The position numbers were made by a program, and so were the translations under genes. The notes below the pieces were generated by a model. It was not told the DNA's origin. It ran no database searches and worked only from the letters and a program-made list of their open reading frames with translations. From Ketobacter alkanivorans (GTDB lineage: Bacteria; Pseudomonadota; Gammaproteobacteria; Pseudomonadales; Ketobacteraceae), in the NCBI RefSeq assembly GCF_002863865.1, contig NZ_CP022684.1, positions 860,931 through 924,930 of the forward strand: a stretch of DNA of 64,000 nucleotides. The letters are read 5' to 3'. This document shows positions 1 to 8,315 of the stretch, piece after piece. How positions within the stretch are numbered: position 1 is the stretch's first letter; every line of letters starts with the position of its first letter.

Positions 1-33
1 TGTGCCCTTAATATACGCGTCCTCAAGAGCTGA

Positions 34-109
34 TCCACAGTAGCTCAGTTGGTAGAGCAAGCGGCTGTTAACCGCTGGGTCGCAGGTTCGAGCCCTGCCT
101 GTGGAGCCA
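34..109 (+). tRNA. tRNA-Asn (anticodon GTT)
   Basis: A complete cloverleaf can be folded. The acceptor arm TCCACAG (34-40) pairs with CTGTGGA (99-105), followed by discriminator G and an encoded CCA (107-109). The anticodon stem AGCGG/CCGCT encloses the loop CTGTTAA, which gives anticodon GTT (asparagine). The T arm carries the usual GGTTCGAGCC core. A rho-independent terminator follows directly. Only 33 bases lie upstream in the window, so the promoter, or an upstream tRNA in the same transcript, cannot be judged. Confidence 0.97.
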
Positions 110-114
110 ATATT

Positions 115-145
115 AAAAAGGAAGCCAGCTGGCTTCCTTTTTTTT
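115..145 (+). terminator. Rho-independent terminator of tRNA-Asn
   Basis: The stem GGAAGCCAG/CTGGCTTCC has almost no loop, is preceded by A5 and followed by T8. It ends the tRNA transcript. With A-runs on the other side it could also stop leftward transcription arriving from rfaH. Confidence 0.85.
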
Positions 146-204
146 GCCTGCAATTTCCCGCAATATTGTGTTTTGATACGCTGCCACAACCCGGACAGCA
201 CATA

Positions 205-666
205 TCAGACTGCCCTTAACAAGCCCTCATCAATCGCCACCATCTGCTTCCTGCCCAGTATCGTGAGCAGCACCATGGCACGCTCTTCGCCTTTAGCGCA
301 AAGATACACCGCCTCGATTCCTTTGAAAGGCCCATCCTTGATAACCACCTCCTGATCAGCCTTAAACAAAGGCATATTACGAAAGCCGTTCTCTTTGAAC
401 CTGAGATACTCGATGAATTTGTCGTCAACCTGCGCCCACCAGTCGCCAAACTTGAGCATCTTCTGCACCCCTCGGGTGCTCTTGATCGCTACAAAATGAG
501 TCGCCAGACAGGAGAGATTAATAAACATGTAGCCGGTGAACAGCGCTTCGCGCTTGCCCTTCTTATCGATCAGCCAAGGGCAATAAACGTCAAGATCCTG
601 ATTTTCGAGATGGGTAACTGCGCGCCCTTCTTGTCGGGCTTTAGTTTTTATGACATACCAGGACAT
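205..666 (-). CDS. rfaH: RfaH-type NusG paralogue (transcription antitermination protein)
   Basis: This is a 153-residue NusG-family protein, close to the usual RfaH length of about 160. The N-terminal NGN domain begins with MSWYVIKTKARQE and contains the TRGVQKMLKFGD segment typical of RfaH (compare TRGVSHFVRFG in E. coli). A KOW-like C-terminal part follows, with VVIKDGPFKGIEAVYL and a short tail. RfaH rides on RNA polymerase at operons carrying an ops element and couples transcription to translation, typically for LPS, capsule and surface genes. I noticed no ops element nearby, so its targets are probably elsewhere. It is transcribed alone and converges on the tRNA-Asn terminator. NusG itself is less likely because the protein is short and the RfaH segment is conserved. 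Confidence 0.85.
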   Translation of the reverse strand: MSWYVIKTKARQEGRAVTHLENQDLDVYCPWLIDKKGKREALFTGYMFINLSCLATHFVAIKSTRGVQKMLKFGDWWAQVDDKFIEYLRFKENGFRNMPLFKADQEVVIKDGPFKGIEAVYLCAKGEERAMVLLTILGRKQMVAIDEGLLRAV

Positions 667-830
667 CGATCCTTCCCCTGAATAAACGGCTTCCTTTCGC
701 CTTTATTAGCTATTGAAAATTAAGCATTTTTATTGGCGGCGTATAAGCTTACAGTATTGTACTTTAGATGGGATGCCTCAACCCTTTTTTACCAAACTAG
801 AACAGTTTTTAACCCAAACAGGATGACCAC

Positions 831-1328
831 ATGAATACCAGCCGCCCCCCGAAAACGGTTTCTGCCTCTTCTGTGCAGAACCATGTATACAAAGTATTCC
901 CCAACGATCTGAACGCGCACTATACGGTGTTCGGTGGCCTGGTTATGTCGTTATGTGACCGTGTAGCACTGGTGGTATCCGAGCGCCACAGCGGAAAAAT
1001 CTGCGTAACAGCCTCCGTTGATTCATTTCACTTTGTGGCGCCGGCCAAAGACGGAGACACCCTTTTGATCAGCGCCGCAGTTAACAGAACCTGGTCAAGC
1101 TCTATGGAGATCGGCGTGCGCGTGGATGCGGAGAATTCATTTTCGGGGGAAAGCAAGCACATTGTATCGGCCTATTTCACGTTCGTGGCACTGGATGAAG
1201 ATAACAGACCCTGTGAGGTGCCAGACATACAGCCCATGTCGGAAGATGAAATCAGACGTTACAACGGGGCCCAGGTAAGACGGGATGCCCGCCTTAGAAC
1301 CCGGGAAAGCTTAAAGAGCATGAAATAA
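831..1328 (+). CDS. Acyl-CoA thioesterase, hotdog fold (YciA/BACH-like)
   Basis: This 165-residue single-hotdog protein would hydrolyse acyl-CoA to free fatty acid and CoA in the cytoplasm. The family signature is visible as NDLNAHYTVFGGLVMSLCDRVA at residues 25-46: the N..FGG.VM...D pattern contains the active-site Asn and Asp of the YciA/cytosolic acyl-CoA hydrolase group. The later segment VDSFHFVAPAKDGD matches the second half of the hotdog, and a polar C-terminal tail ends the protein. The start is supported by AGGATG upstream of the ATG. The gene stands alone and converges on mlaC with no spacer. Substrate chain length cannot be read from the sequence. Confidence 0.8.
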   Translation: MNTSRPPKTVSASSVQNHVYKVFPNDLNAHYTVFGGLVMSLCDRVALVVSERHSGKICVTASVDSFHFVAPAKDGDTLLISAAVNRTWSSSMEIGVRVDAENSFSGESKHIVSAYFTFVALDEDNRPCEVPDIQPMSEDEIRRYNGAQVRRDARLRTRESLKSMK

Positions 1329-1997
1329 TTATTGAACCGTGGACTCCGAGCCCTGAGTGGCCGTTTCAGAATTCTGCAGCTGCGCGATCATGTACTCAAT
1401 GCCGTTATTTTTGAAATCCTCGGCACTGGCAGTTTTGAAGCTCTGCAGCACGCTCACGCCCTCAACGACGATGTCGTAAACCTGCCAGTTACTGGCATTG
1501 CGACCCACAAACAATTTATAGCTGATATTGTATTTGGTACCGGTCTTAACCTCGGTAACAACGCTATTGACCGCAGCCTGATCGCCCTTGTCATTCTGGC
1601 GTGCGCCAGTGACTTCCAGATCGTATTTTTTCGATGGATCATACTGGCTCACCAACGATAGGGATACACGCTGACGAAAGGCTTGGGTATAACGAACACG
1701 CTGATCTGGGGTAATCTTGCGCCAGTTCTTACCCAGAATCTGCTTGGCCATGGTTTCGAAGCTGACATAGGGTGCAAGCACCTCATCGCCAATTGTGATC
1801 AGGTGTGTTTTATCCGCTGCGATTTTATCCTGATCAGCTTGTAATCGCTCATTAACCGCTTCAAACAGGGAGGTGATCAACTTGTCTGGCTCAGCTTTAC
1901 TCTCAGCCATAGCGGACGGCACCATCGAACCCATTGCCAACACCAGGAACAGGGCAAACTGAATTGTCATCGCCATAGGTTTACGCACTGTATACAC
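1329..1997 (-). CDS. mlaC: MlaC/Ttg2D-like periplasmic phospholipid-binding protein
   Basis: This is a periplasmic MlaC-family protein (tol-tgd auxiliary component), which shuttles phospholipids between the outer-membrane MlaA complex and the inner-membrane MlaFEDB transporter. I chose the GTG at 1997 because GGAG lies 6 bases upstream. It gives a basic n-region, a hydrophobic stretch with FALFLVLAMGS, and a cleavage site after SAMA. The mature part has the family run from VNERL to VLAPYVSFETMAKQILGKNWR, followed by the YDLEVTGA and VYDIVVEGVSVLQSF strands. A longer version would start at a GTG at 2072, overlapping the comEA stop. The rest of the mla operon is not here: the gene is last in the lapAB-pyrF-comEA cluster, so it may be an orphan paralogue. 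Confidence 0.85.
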   Translation of the reverse strand: MYTVRKPMAMTIQFALFLVLAMGSMVPSAMAESKAEPDKLITSLFEAVNERLQADQDKIAADKTHLITIGDEVLAPYVSFETMAKQILGKNWRKITPDQRVRYTQAFRQRVSLSLVSQYDPSKKYDLEVTGARQNDKGDQAAVNSVVTEVKTGTKYNISYKLFVGRNASNWQVYDIVVEGVSVLQSFKTASAEDFKNNGIEYMIAQLQNSETATQGSESTVQ

Positions 1998-2068
1998 AAT
2001 ATTCTCCAACCGATTCCGCTTAATTGACCAGTATAAAAACCCGTACCGGTTAATAAAAGGTAAATATT

Positions 2069-2368
2069 TCACTCAACACTGATTCGACCTTTGTTCCTGG
2101 CAAGGGTTCCTTTGCCGATTCCCTTCACGCCTGCCAGCTCGGCGGGTGACTGGAACGGCCCATTTTGCTGACGATAAGCCACAATAGCCGCCGCCTTCTT
2201 TGGGCCAACCCCCACCAACGCTCTGGAGAGGGTCAGCTCATCCGCCAAGTTGATGTTTATAGGCAGCGGAATAAAATATTGCTGCTTGTCCCCACTGAAT
2301 GCCGCGCCCGGCCACCCACTGCAAAGGGCGAACAGCATCAGTAAGATGGGCAGTATTCGCATGACCAA
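2069..2368 (-). CDS. ComEA-like helix-hairpin-helix DNA-binding protein, exported
   Basis: A 99-residue protein with a signal peptide (MVMRILPILLMLFALCSGW, cleavage near AAFS). It is followed by a ComEA-type pair of helix-hairpin-helix motifs: ININLADELTLSRALVGVGPKKAAAIVAYR, then FQSPAELAGVKGIGKGTL. ComEA proteins bind double-stranded DNA in the periplasm, and in competent bacteria pull transforming DNA across the outer membrane. Many Gammaproteobacteria carry such short single-domain versions without evidence of competence, so only the DNA-binding role is secure. It follows pyrF by 45 bases and precedes mlaC in the same direction. Confidence 0.85.
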   Translation of the reverse strand: MVMRILPILLMLFALCSGWPGAAFSGDKQQYFIPLPININLADELTLSRALVGVGPKKAAAIVAYRQQNGPFQSPAELAGVKGIGKGTLARNKGRISVE

Positions 2369-2413
2369 TCCTTGGAAAACGATGTTTCCAATAAGACAGG
2401 TCGGTGTTAAAAA

Positions 2414-3118
2414 TCAGGCCTGTGCAGCGAGGCTCTTCAAGACATTATCTAACGCCACACGAGGATTGGAAGCCTGAGCGATGGGGCGACCGATCACCAT
2501 ATAGTCCACCCCCGCAGCCACGGCATCAGGCGGCGTCATGACTCTGCGTTGATCCCCAGCTTCTGATCCCACCGGTCGAATACCGGGCGTAACCAGGCTG
2601 AAATCGGCCCCAAACATTGGCTTCAGAATCGGTGCTTCCTGGGCAGAGCACACGACTCCATGCAAGCCTGAGTCCTTGGTAAGCTGAGCCAGTCGCTTAA
2701 CCTGATCAATAGGCTCGAGATCCAAGCCCAGCTCTGTTAAATCGCTGCGCTCCATACTGGTAAGCACGGTAACGGCAATCAACTGGGTTCCTGTACCGGC
2801 CTGATCGACGGCTTTGCGGGCAGCTTCCATCATACGGCGACCGCCGCTGGCATGGACGTTCACCATCCAAACCCCAAGATCTGCCGCCACCCCACAGGCT
2901 TTGGCTACGGTGTTGGGGATATCGTGGAATTTCAGATCCAGAAACACTTCAAAGCGCTTTTGATGCAGCGCCTTTATGATGGATGGGCCTTCGCGGGTAA
3001 ACAATTCTTTGCCCACCTTGATACGACACTTGGCCGGATCCAGTTGGTCAGCCACTTCCAGAGCCTGTTCACGATACTGAAAGTCCAGCGCCACTATGAT
3101 GGGTGATTGACATGCCAT
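2414..3118 (-). CDS. pyrF: Orotidine 5'-phosphate decarboxylase
   Basis: The last step of de novo UMP synthesis: decarboxylation of OMP to UMP in the cytoplasm. The protein has 234 residues, normal for the bacterial type-1 enzyme. The substrate-binding Asp12 sits in VALDF. The catalytic D-x-K-x-x-D-I-P-x-T array is [10 protein letters not shown] (Asp61, Lys63, Asp66). The C-terminal phosphate-binding part contains VTPGIRP and YMVIGRPI. The ATG has AGGAG 7 bases upstream. It sits 36 bases downstream of lapB, an arrangement also seen as yciM-pyrF in E. coli. Confidence 0.97.
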   Translation of the reverse strand: MACQSPIIVALDFQYREQALEVADQLDPAKCRIKVGKELFTREGPSIIKALHQKRFEVFLDLKFHDIPNTVAKACGVAADLGVWMVNVHASGGRRMMEAARKAVDQAGTGTQLIAVTVLTSMERSDLTELGLDLEPIDQVKRLAQLTKDSGLHGVVCSAQEAPILKPMFGADFSLVTPGIRPVGSEAGDQRRVMTPPDAVAAGVDYMVIGRPIAQASNPRVALDNVLKSLAAQA

Positions 3119-3154
3119 GGGTATGCTCCTGATTAATCTATGCGCCAGAAACGA

Positions 3155-4327
3155 CTATTCGCCTTCCAGACCCTGGATCGGCCGTACCGCCCCCCAGGTC
3201 TTACAAGTGGGGCATTTCCAGTGCAAGGTTTTGCCGTCAAACCCGCACTCGGTACACCGATAGATGGGCTTGTCTTTAATGAGTTTTTGGGTAAACGCCT
3301 GGAGGATGCCAAGATTATCTTTTTCATCACCCTCTGCGCGGGACATCTGCAAACTGATCAACCGATCCAGCCCTTTTACCGACGGCCGCTTCTTGAGATA
3401 TTCAGACAAAACGAAAGCTCCGGACTGCTCCCCTTCCAGCTGCGTTACCAGATCCGATAATTCTATCACGATGGAGATTGCGGGAGTTTTCTCAAGACAC
3501 TCAAACAGATATTTGGATAACTCGCTCATTTGACCGAGCTTTTCGTAGTTATCGTGCAACAAGGGCAGCGTATCGGGTACAAAGGCTGGATCTTGATCCA
3601 GCACCTTGCGCAACACTTTAACCGCCTCGCCATGATTGTTGGTTTCGGTTTCAAGCTCCGCCAGTATCATAGTGGCACGCACGCAGCATTTATCGGCTTG
3701 CTGTGCTTTTTTCACCTCCCGCCGCACCTGAACGTAATCCCCCAACTTCAGGCCCTGTTCGGCCAGCTCACAATGATAGTGGGCCAACCCAACCTGCAGC
3801 GACTTGCCTTTGGCAATCAGTTTCTCTGCCACCTCAATGCATTGCAGCCACTCACGCTCTTGCTCGTAAATAGTGAGCAAATATTCCAGTGCCTTGACTT
3901 GATTGAGGTTGTTTTCTTCAGCAATTTCCTTCAACAGGCGCTCGGATCGATCCAAAACTCCTGCTTTAAGGTAATCACGAGCCAGCTCCAGTTTAACGGC
4001 AGAATGCTGGGCTTTGTTCAGGTCCGAGCGTGCCAGAAGATCCTGATGAATGCGAATCGAGCGATCCACCTCACCACGTCGCCGGAACAGACTGCCCATC
4101 ACAATATGGGTTTCGAACGTATCGCCATTTACATCCAGGGTTTTGAGAAGCAGATCCACTGCCTCATCCTGCTTTTCATTCAATAGCAGATTAAGGCCAT
4201 CAAAATATTCTTTACCAACACCAAAGGAAGGCTCAACCGGTGCCCTTTTTTTGCGTTCTGTCTTCCCCAGAAGCCACCCGATTACAATGGCGACAAAAAG
4301 CAGGACACCAACAAAAAGATCCACCAT
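3155..4327 (-). CDS. lapB: Lipopolysaccharide assembly protein B (YciM)
   Basis: LapB is an inner-membrane-anchored cytoplasmic TPR protein. In E. coli it promotes FtsH-dependent degradation of LpxC and so limits lipid A synthesis. The 390-residue protein begins with one membrane helix (LFVGVLLFVAIVIGWLLG) and a basic flank. A TPR array fills residues of about 35-350. It ends in the diagnostic rubredoxin-like zinc knuckle YRCTECGFDG...WKCPTCKTWG (two C-x-x-C pairs). The start lies one base after the lapA stop, so the two are translationally coupled. The order lapA-lapB-pyrF matches E. coli yciS-yciM-pyrF. Confidence 0.95.
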   Translation of the reverse strand: MVDLFVGVLLFVAIVIGWLLGKTERKKRAPVEPSFGVGKEYFDGLNLLLNEKQDEAVDLLLKTLDVNGDTFETHIVMGSLFRRRGEVDRSIRIHQDLLARSDLNKAQHSAVKLELARDYLKAGVLDRSERLLKEIAEENNLNQVKALEYLLTIYEQEREWLQCIEVAEKLIAKGKSLQVGLAHYHCELAEQGLKLGDYVQVRREVKKAQQADKCCVRATMILAELETETNNHGEAVKVLRKVLDQDPAFVPDTLPLLHDNYEKLGQMSELSKYLFECLEKTPAISIVIELSDLVTQLEGEQSGAFVLSEYLKKRPSVKGLDRLISLQMSRAEGDEKDNLGILQAFTQKLIKDKPIYRCTECGFDGKTLHWKCPTCKTWGAVRPIQGLEGE

Positions 4328-4328
4328 A

Positions 4329-4640
4329 TCAGGTGGATTCCTTCAGGTTTCGTTCGCGCAGCTTACTAAGCTCTTTGGATAGTTTCTTTGCTTCGCGACG
4401 GGCAGCGTTCAACTCGATCCCCAGCACTATACAAATCAGCACACACAAACTGATACCGACCAGCACACCGGCAAAGAAAAAAATCATTCCGAAACGAGCC
4501 ACGCTCATTTCGATCGGTTCGGCAAAGTAGATGAGGTCAACCAGAATATCCTGATCGTTCTGGATCTGATACATCCCCAACACAACAGACACCAGCAGGA
4601 TCACCAGCACCAGCATGAAGGCTTTCAATATGTTTCCCAT
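4329..4640 (-). CDS. lapA: Lipopolysaccharide assembly protein A-like membrane protein (YciS)
   Basis: A small inner-membrane protein of 103 residues with two membrane helices (AFMLVLVILLVSVVLGMY and FGMIFFFAGVLVGISLCVLI). The intervening loop, YFAEPIEMSVARFG, is typical of LapA/YciS. The C-terminal third is a short cytoplasmic coiled coil rich in Lys, Arg and Glu. LapA works next to LapB at the LPS synthesis site, and its own biochemical role is unclear. It is separated from ihfB upstream by a strong terminator, so lapAB-pyrF-comEA-mlaC probably has its own promoter. Confidence 0.88.
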   Translation of the reverse strand: MGNILKAFMLVLVILLVSVVLGMYQIQNDQDILVDLIYFAEPIEMSVARFGMIFFFAGVLVGISLCVLICIVLGIELNAARREAKKLSKELSKLRERNLKEST

Positions 4641-4684
4641 GTCTTGCTCTTTTTGGCGGCTAAGCGCGTCTCAGGCGCGCATAA

Positions 4685-4716
4685 AAAAACGGCATGGACT
4701 AATCATGCCGTTTTTA
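4685..4716 (-). terminator. Terminator between ihfB and lapA
   Basis: AAAAACGGCATG and CATGCCGTTTTT form a perfect 12-bp inverted repeat around a 7-base loop, with further A and T outside. It lies 25 bases past the ihfB stop and 45 bases before lapA, so it ends ihfB transcripts. Being symmetrical it works in either direction. Confidence 0.85.
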
Positions 4717-4740
4717 TCAGGGAATTCAAGCGAATACGGC

Positions 4741-5094
4741 TTATACCGTGGGCGCACCTGAGGAGCCTTCGTCTTCATCTCCATTAACCCGGTCCCGCAG
4801 CTCCTTGCCTGGCTTGAAATGGGGAACGTACTTTCCGGTCAGATCGACGGATTCCCCGGTCTTGGGGTTACGGCCCAGCCTTGGCGCTCTGTAATGAAGT
4901 GAGAAGCTGCCAAAACCACGAATTTCGATTCTGCCACCGGTGGCCAATGCCTGGGACATTTCCTCCAGCATGGTTTTTACCGCCAGCTCGACGTCTTTCT
5001 GAGAAAGTTGAGATTGTCGCTGGGCAACCCGCTCAATCAACTCTGACTTGGTCAACACGGAATTTCTGTTGTCGTTTGTCCCGTTGTCTTCCAT
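4741..5094 (-). CDS. ihfB: Integration host factor beta subunit
   Basis: IhfB pairs with IhfA to bind and sharply bend DNA; it serves as a nucleoid protein and as architectural factor at sigma-54 promoters. The core from [14 protein letters not shown] through [20 protein letters not shown] to [16 protein letters not shown] matches E. coli IhfB almost throughout, including the beta-arm RxGRNPKTG. I chose the ATG at 5094, which has GGGAGG 9 bases upstream, giving 117 residues; a longer frame to 5184 lacks support. Unusual are about 13 extra polar residues at the N-terminus and an acidic tail ([14 protein letters not shown]). Its usual partner rpsA is 31 kb away. Confidence 0.95.
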   Translation of the reverse strand: MEDNGTNDNRNSVLTKSELIERVAQRQSQLSQKDVELAVKTMLEEMSQALATGGRIEIRGFGSFSLHYRAPRLGRNPKTGESVDLTGKYVPHFKPGKELRDRVNGDEDEGSSGAPTV

Positions 5095-5295
5095 TTTCTC
5101 AGTACCTCCCGCAGTACTTATTTCCCTGAAGCGCTTCGTTGCGCGGTGAGTTTTCTGCACCAACCTACGAGACCAGCAGGACAAAGTAGCTTAACTCGTT
5201 GAGAAAACTGTACTTATTAATTTAACTCATGTTTTAAATATAGCAAACTCTGACGCTTTGCAAGCTCAAAATTTGGCCGCCAGATCTATGACCGG

Positions 5296-5322
5296 ACAGT
5301 CACAACCAATTCCGGTGACTGT
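5296..5322. promoter_or_regulatory. Inverted repeat between divergent ihfB and rhomboid gene
   Basis: ACAGTCAC at 5296-5303 and GTGACTGT at 5315-5322 form a perfect 8-bp inverted repeat with an 11-base spacer, a spacing common for dimeric repressors. It is the clearest structure in the 329-base gap between the divergent genes ihfB and the rhomboid protease. I found no convincing -35/-10 pair for either gene. Operator function is inferred from symmetry and position only. Confidence 0.35.
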
Positions 5323-5423
5323 TTATCCATTTTTAGAACTAAATTCTATAAAAACCTGTTTTTCCTGATTTTTTTAAAGTTTGCTTTAATTAAACTGGGA
5401 TCATTATTTGGGGGCTAGAAATT

Positions 5424-6869
5424 ATGTTGATCATTCCCGCGGAACGGGGCATAGACTGGCGACGGGCACCTGTGGTTACCGGGGCGCTGATATTACTCTG
5501 TTTTCTGGTCTATTTTTCATGGCAATGGCGTGACGATCAACGGCTTCAGGGTGCCGCGGAGTATTATCTCGAGAACGGCATGCTGGAGCTGGAGTTTCCC
5601 AATTATATTAGCCACTTGCATCAGAATGGCCGCGAATCTGAAGCAGTCGAGCTGGAGACGATCTGGGATTCAGATGAGCGTGGAATAGCGGCCTATGCCA
5701 TTCTTGGTGATAAGTCTTTCACGGTTGAAATGGATAAAACCGACATCCAGTTTTGGGGCAAGGATGTATACCGTAACTGGCGCACGACAAGGGATACGGT
5801 CAATGAGATGATCGCTGAAATCAGTGCCTTCAAACTGGGGCTGATCCCTGCCGAAAGCCGCGCCATTACCTACATTACCTACCAGTTCATGCACGGCGAT
5901 ACCATGCATCTTCTGGGTAATATGGTGATACTGGCATTGACGGGTATCGCGGTTGAAGCGGCCATCGGTTCAACCTACTTTCTGGTCTGTTACCTGTTCT
6001 GTGGTGTGATGGCAGGTTTGGCTTTCACTCTGTTTAACTGGAATGACTACGGCACCTTGGTGGGTGCGTCGGGTTCCATCTCCGGGGTGATGGGAATGTA
6101 CGCAGCACTGTACGGACTGCGTAAAATACGCTTCTTTTATAGTGTTATCTTCTATTTTGGCTACTTTACGGCCCCTGCTTTGGTGATGTTGCCGGTGTGG
6201 CTGGCGTGGGAGTTGATCAATGCCCTGTGGGGCGAACACAACAACGTTGCTTATATTGCCCATGCCGGAGGGCTGCTGGCCGGAGGGTTAGGGATGATGG
6301 TGGGCCGCAACTATCTGGTTCAAGTGGAGGAAACCTATCTCGATCAAGCCCCTGACGAAGATGAAGAATATCGAAAAGCACTGGATGAATATCTGAAACA
6401 ACTGGCCGCCTTTAATTTCGACTCAGCGCGCCGTAAGTTGAGCACTCTGGAAGCAACCTACCCTGACAAAAATGCGGTACTGGAACAACGGTATCTGTTA
6501 GAAAAACTCACACCAAACTCCGAGAGCTTCCATCAATACAGCCACAGCCTGCTGGCCCGCACAACAGCAGACACGGCAACCATGCACATGCTGCATGATG
6601 TATACCGCGACTACGTACCATTAATGGCAGATCACATTTTGCCCGACGAAACGCTGCTGAAGCTGATGCTTAACTTTTGTCAGATCGACGCCTGGGATAC
6701 TGTTCAAACGATGGTGAGATTGGCGCAAAAGAAGCGCCTTAAAGACCCCATGCTGGTAAAAATTCTGCGATTACTGGCAAGAGGCATCAATGAGCAGGGC
6801 GAGCACCATCTAAGCATTCAGTTTCGCGACTTGGCTGACAGTTTGGAACAGTCTCTGCAAGAGCCCTGA
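5424..6869 (+). CDS. Rhomboid-family intramembrane serine protease with C-terminal helical domain
   Basis: A 481-residue membrane protein. Helix 1 is near residues 17-34, followed by a roughly 110-residue non-membrane segment, then a rhomboid core at 145-295. The catalytic dyad is present: Ser216 in VGASGSISG and His280 in YIAHAGGLLAGG. The oxyanion Asn166 is in HLLGNMVIL. Rhomboids cleave transmembrane helices of substrate proteins within the bilayer. Residues of about 300-481 form a hydrophilic, helical, repeat-like tail with no motif I recognise. E. coli GlpG has neither this tail nor the large first loop. The gene is monocistronic and divergent from ihfB. The substrate cannot be inferred. 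Confidence 0.85.
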   Translation: MLIIPAERGIDWRRAPVVTGALILLCFLVYFSWQWRDDQRLQGAAEYYLENGMLELEFPNYISHLHQNGRESEAVELETIWDSDERGIAAYAILGDKSFTVEMDKTDIQFWGKDVYRNWRTTRDTVNEMIAEISAFKLGLIPAESRAITYITYQFMHGDTMHLLGNMVILALTGIAVEAAIGSTYFLVCYLFCGVMAGLAFTLFNWNDYGTLVGASGSISGVMGMYAALYGLRKIRFFYSVIFYFGYFTAPALVMLPVWLAWELINALWGEHNNVAYIAHAGGLLAGGLGMMVGRNYLVQVEETYLDQAPDEDEEYRKALDEYLKQLAAFNFDSARRKLSTLEATYPDKNAVLEQRYLLEKLTPNSESFHQYSHSLLARTTADTATMHMLHDVYRDYVPLMADHILPDETLLKLMLNFCQIDAWDTVQTMVRLAQKKRLKDPMLVKILRLLARGINEQGEHHLSIQFRDLADSLEQSLQEP

Positions 6870-7021
6870 TTGACAGGATTCCCCTTTCGATAAGCAGTTT
6901 TGGTCATGTCCGCCTTTACGGGGATTGGGTATGCTGAATCACACAATGACTAAATGGTCATAATGCGTACCCAATACCCACGCCAATAATAAAAAGCACA
7001 CCAACAATACAGGAGCAGGAC

Positions 7022-8272
7022 ATGATTGAATGGAGCGAGCCCCAGCGCATGCTGCGTACCGCTGTTCGCCAGTTTGTAGAGCGGGAAATTGCCCCCAATC
7101 TGGATCAACTGGAACACGGTGACACCCCACCCTACGAAACCTTGCGTAAATTCCTGAAAACCTTTGGCATCGATGCCATGGCGAAACAACGCTTTGAATC
7201 GGATCTGGCCAAAGAGCGCGCAAAACTGGCGGGCGAGCCGCCACCTGAAAAGGAAGAGAAAGATCCGGCTGTGGTGGAAATGATGCGTGGAGAAGAAGCC
7301 GCCATGCGCATGATTCCCAGTATCGAGCTATGCCGTTACTGCCCTGGTATGGTTACCGCTTTGGGCGTGAGCATGGGCCTTACCGCTGGCACCATCATGT
7401 CACGGGGCACTATTGCGCAAAAAGAACGCTGGGCATTGGATCTGCTCACCCTGGATAAAATCGGGGCCTGGGCCATCACGGAGCCAAATTCGGGCTCTGA
7501 TGCCTTTGGTAGCATGAAAGCCACTTGCCGACGTACCGACGATGGCGGATACCTGCTGAACGGCAACAAAACCTTTATCACCAATGGCCCTTACGCCGAC
7601 ACCATTGTGTTCATCTGCAAACTGGATGAACCCGGCGTTGAGCCCAAGCAGCGCAAAGTGCTCAGTTTCGTTCTGGATACCGGTATGGAAGGCCTTAGCC
7701 AAAGCAAACCCTTCCGCAAAATGGGCATTCATTCATCCCCCACAGGTGAGCTGTTTCTACAGGATGTAAAAGTAGGCAAAGATCGCCTGCTGGGTGAAAC
7801 CGAAGAAATATCCTACCGTAGCGGCGTGAAAGACACCTTCTCGGCAGAGCGCTCAGGCGTGGCGGCTATGGCACTGGGTATTACCGAACGCTGCCTTGAG
7901 CTAAGCGTGAAATACGCTAAAGAGCGGGTTCAATTTGGCAAACCCATCGGTGAATTTCAATTAATTCAGGCCAAACTGGCGAAGATGGAAGTGGCCCGCA
8001 TCAATCTGGAAAACCTGGTGTTCCGCTATATCGAAACGGTCGCCAAGGGTCGCAGTATGACGCTGGCGGAAGCCTCTGCCATGAAACTCTATGCAGCCCA
8101 AACTGCGGTAGAAGTGGCCATGGAAGCGGTACAGATACACGGCGGCAATGGCTATATGGCCGAGTATCAGGTGGAACAGCTGGCTCGCGATGCCAAGATA
8201 CTGCAAATTTACGGCGGTACCGACGAGATTCAGATCACCCACATTGCCCGCGACATGCTGTCACGCGCTTAA
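7022..8272 (+). CDS. Acyl-CoA dehydrogenase (FAD-dependent)
   Basis: A 416-residue flavoenzyme that oxidises acyl-CoA to trans-2-enoyl-CoA. The FAD/substrate segment AWAITEPNSGSDAF lies at 149-162, and the C-terminal signature is YGGTDEIQ. At the position where medium-chain enzymes have their catalytic Glu (YEGT) this protein has Gly. A Glu is instead present at 276 in TFSAERSG, the helix-G position used by long-chain and isovaleryl-CoA dehydrogenases. Residues 55-92 hold a charged insertion rich in Lys, Glu and Pro, between the first helices, which most relatives lack. AGGAGG-like AGGAGCAGG precedes the ATG. The gene stands alone, so the substrate is unknown. Confidence 0.88.
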   Translation: MIEWSEPQRMLRTAVRQFVEREIAPNLDQLEHGDTPPYETLRKFLKTFGIDAMAKQRFESDLAKERAKLAGEPPPEKEEKDPAVVEMMRGEEAAMRMIPSIELCRYCPGMVTALGVSMGLTAGTIMSRGTIAQKERWALDLLTLDKIGAWAITEPNSGSDAFGSMKATCRRTDDGGYLLNGNKTFITNGPYADTIVFICKLDEPGVEPKQRKVLSFVLDTGMEGLSQSKPFRKMGIHSSPTGELFLQDVKVGKDRLLGETEEISYRSGVKDTFSAERSGVAAMALGITERCLELSVKYAKERVQFGKPIGEFQLIQAKLAKMEVARINLENLVFRYIETVAKGRSMTLAEASAMKLYAAQTAVEVAMEAVQIHGGNGYMAEYQVEQLARDAKILQIYGGTDEIQITHIARDMLSRA

Positions 8273-8315
8273 ACAACGATCAACGATATCGGGGCAGGCT
8301 GAACACTATGCCTGC

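Noticed and set aside
5381..5407. TTGCTT/CATTAT as rhomboid gene promoter
   Set aside because: The spacer is only 15 bases and both hexamers are weak.
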